Positions 4,238-5,702 of a DNA stretch of 5,702 nt are shown one piece after another. This stretch comes from Frankiaceae bacterium (GTDB taxonomy: Bacteria; Actinomycetota; Actinomycetes; JAVEEJ01). How positions within the stretch are numbered: the stretch's first letter is position 1; each line of letters begins with the position of its first letter. Position numbers and translations under genes: made by a program. The notes under the pieces are model-generated. The model made no database searches. It saw only the letters and a program-made list of their open reading frames with translations, and was not told the DNA's origin. The stretch spans positions 1 to 5,702 of the forward strand of contig JAVEEJ010000092.1 of assembly GCA_030840515.1 (NCBI GenBank), written 5' to 3'.

Positions 4238-5702
4238 TGGCGGACGTCGAGACCCACGACTACGACGTCGTCGTGGTCGGCGCCGGGGGCGCTGGTCTGC
4301 GGGCGGCGATCGGCGCCCATGAGGCCGGTGCGCGCACGGCTGTGGTCTGCAAGTCCTTGCTCGGCAAGGCGCACACCGTCATGGCCGAGGGCGGCATCGC
4401 CGCCGCGATGGGCAACTACTACCCCGATGACAACTGGGAGGTTCACTTCCGGGACACCATGCGCGGCGGGAAGATGCTCAACCACTGGCGCATGGCGCAG
4501 CTGCACGCGCAGGAGGCACCCGATCGCGTGTGGGAGCTCGAGGAGTGGGGCGCGCTCTTCGACCGCACGCCCGAGGGCCTGATCTCGCAGCGCGACTTCG
4601 GCGGGCACCGCTACGCGCGGCTCGCCCACGTCGGCGACCGCACCGGCCTGGAGATGATCCGCACTCTGCAGCAGCGCACCGTGGCGCTCGGCATCGACGT
4701 CTACATGGAGTGCACGGTCACGTCGCTGCTCAAGGACGGTGAGCGGATCGCCGGTGCATTCGGCTACTGGCGGGAGAGCGGACGGTTCATCCAGTTCAAC
4801 GCACCGTCCGTCGTACTCGCCACCGGAGGCATCGGCAAGAGCTTCAAGGTCACGTCCAACTCGTGGGAGTACACCGGCGACGGGCATGCGCTCGCGCTGC
4901 AAGCCGGCGCGACGCTGGTGAACATGGAGTTCATCCAGTTCCACCCGACGGGCATGGTGTGGCCACCATCGGTGCGCGGCATCCTCGTCACCGAGTCGGT
5001 GCGCGGTGATGGCGGTGTGCTGCGCAACTCCGAGGGTCGCCGGTTCATGTACGACTACATCCCGGAGTTCTTCCGCGCCGAGACCTCGGAGAGCGAGGAG
5101 GAGGGCGACAGGTGGTACGACGACAAGAAGAACAACCGCCGTCCTGCTGAGCTGCTCCCGCGCGATGAGGTCGCGCGGGCGATCAACTCCGAGGTGAAGG
5201 CGGGTCGTGGGTCGCCGCACGGTGGCGTGTTCCTCGACATCGCCTCGCGCCGGACGCCGGAGTTCATCCGCAAGCGGCTGCCGTCGATGTACCACCAGTT
5301 CAAGGAACTCGCGGACGTCGACATCACCGCAGAGCCGATGGAGGTCGGGCCGACCTGCCACTACGTGATGGGTGGCGTCGAGGTCGACCCGGACACCGAG
5401 ATGTCGCGGGTGCCAGGGCTCTACGCCGTCGGCGAGTGCGCCGGCGGGATGCACGGGTCCAACCGGCTGGGCGGCAACTCCCTGGGTGACCTGCTGGTGT
5501 TCGGCAAGCGCGCGGGGGAGGCCGCCGCGGCCTACGCGGACGGGTTGCCGTCGCGGCCGCGGGTATCGCCCTCGGACGTCGACTCCGCCTCGCGCGCCGC
5601 GCTCGCGCCTTTCGAGACCGAGGGCGGGGAGAACCCCTACACGATCCAGCACGAGCTGCAGACGACGATGAACGACCTGGTCGGCATCATCCGGCGCGCC
5701 GA
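4237..5702 (+). CDS. sdhA: Succinate dehydrogenase flavoprotein subunit (3' partial)
   Basis: 488 codons are visible before the window ends. Family members are about 600-650 residues, so the C-terminal capping region is missing. The enzyme oxidises succinate to fumarate using covalently bound FAD. Visible landmarks are the FAD dinucleotide fold GAGGAG (15-20), the flavin-linking His at H46 in KAHTVMAEGG, FHPTG (235-239), RGDGG (256-260), PRDEVAR (308-314), the substrate-binding H375 in CHYVMGG, and the catalytic-region HGSNRLGGNSL (406-416) with R410. A charged stretch, TSESEEEGDRWYDDKKNNRR (283-302), separates the FAD and capping elements and seems longer than in E. coli SdhA. The ATG at 4237 overlaps the preceding TGA and has GAGG at 4225-4228, 8 bases upstream. 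The order anchor-flavoprotein predicts an sdhB iron-sulfur gene next. A fumarate reductase role is possible from sequence alone; the actinobacterial Sdh1-like context favours succinate oxidation. Confidence 0.95.
   Translation, partial: MADVETHDYDVVVVGAGGAGLRAAIGAHEAGARTAVVCKSLLGKAHTVMAEGGIAAAMGNYYPDDNWEVHFRDTMRGGKMLNHWRMAQLHAQEAPDRVWELEEWGALFDRTPEGLISQRDFGGHRYARLAHVGDRTGLEMIRTLQQRTVALGIDVYMECTVTSLLKDGERIAGAFGYWRESGRFIQFNAPSVVLATGGIGKSFKVTSNSWEYTGDGHALALQAGATLVNMEFIQFHPTGMVWPPSVRGILVTESVRGDGGVLRNSEGRRFMYDYIPEFFRAETSESEEEGDRWYDDKKNNRRPAELLPRDEVARAINSEVKAGRGSPHGGVFLDIASRRTPEFIRKRLPSMYHQFKELADVDITAEPMEVGPTCHYVMGGVEVDPDTEMSRVPGLYAVGECAGGMHGSNRLGGNSLGDLLVFGKRAGEAAAAYADGLPSRPRVSPSDVDSASRAALAPFETEGGENPYTIQHELQTTMNDLVGIIRRA

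Noticed and set aside
4186..5652. A 488-codon open frame on the minus strand opposite sdhA
   Set aside because: It is fully antisense to a clear SdhA sequence, its translation is rich in Arg, Val, Ala and Leu with no domain, and long antisense frames are expected from GC-rich third positions.

Overview
The window is high-GC DNA with GTG and ATG starts and tightly packed genes. The gene content points to an actinobacterium: a SepH cell-division protein (a family known only from Actinobacteria), an Ada-AlkA fusion followed by ogt in the order also found in mycobacteria, and a succinate dehydrogenase locus of the mycobacterial Sdh1 / Streptomyces type. I cannot name the genus.

Layout, left to right. 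(1) Positions 1-394, plus strand: the C-terminal end of a probably exported protein with a terminal fibronectin type III-like domain. (2) Positions 382-441: a short array of 15-bp repeats that supplies the stop codons of both the gene on its left and the convergent gene on its right. (3) Positions 436-2392, minus strand: a two-gene DNA alkylation-repair unit. It encodes an Ada-type methyl-phosphotriester sensor/AraC regulator fused to an AlkA glycosylase, and then ogt, whose start overlaps the end of alkA. (4) Positions 2475-3293, minus strand: sepH, 82 bp upstream of alkA. (5) Positions 3294-3457: a 164-bp divergent intergenic region with a compact inverted repeat. (6) Positions 3458-5702, plus strand: a five-helix succinate dehydrogenase membrane anchor overlapping by one base the flavoprotein subunit sdhA, which runs off the right edge. 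The iron-sulfur subunit would be expected next.

How the genes work together. The alkA-ogt pair is a self-contained adaptive-response module: the sensor domain takes a methyl group from damaged phosphates, the glycosylase removes alkylated bases, and Ogt repairs O6-alkylguanine directly. The sdh genes encode a membrane complex that oxidises succinate and passes electrons to the quinone pool. sepH acts on FtsZ in cell division and has no obvious functional link to either neighbour.

Most of the window is conserved housekeeping content, and I see no clear undescribed multi-gene system. The points most worth a second look are the 15-bp stop-codon repeat array, the Cys/His-rich motifs of the Sdh anchor (possibly an iron-sulfur site in the membrane subunit), and the unusual residue before the Ogt catalytic cysteine.
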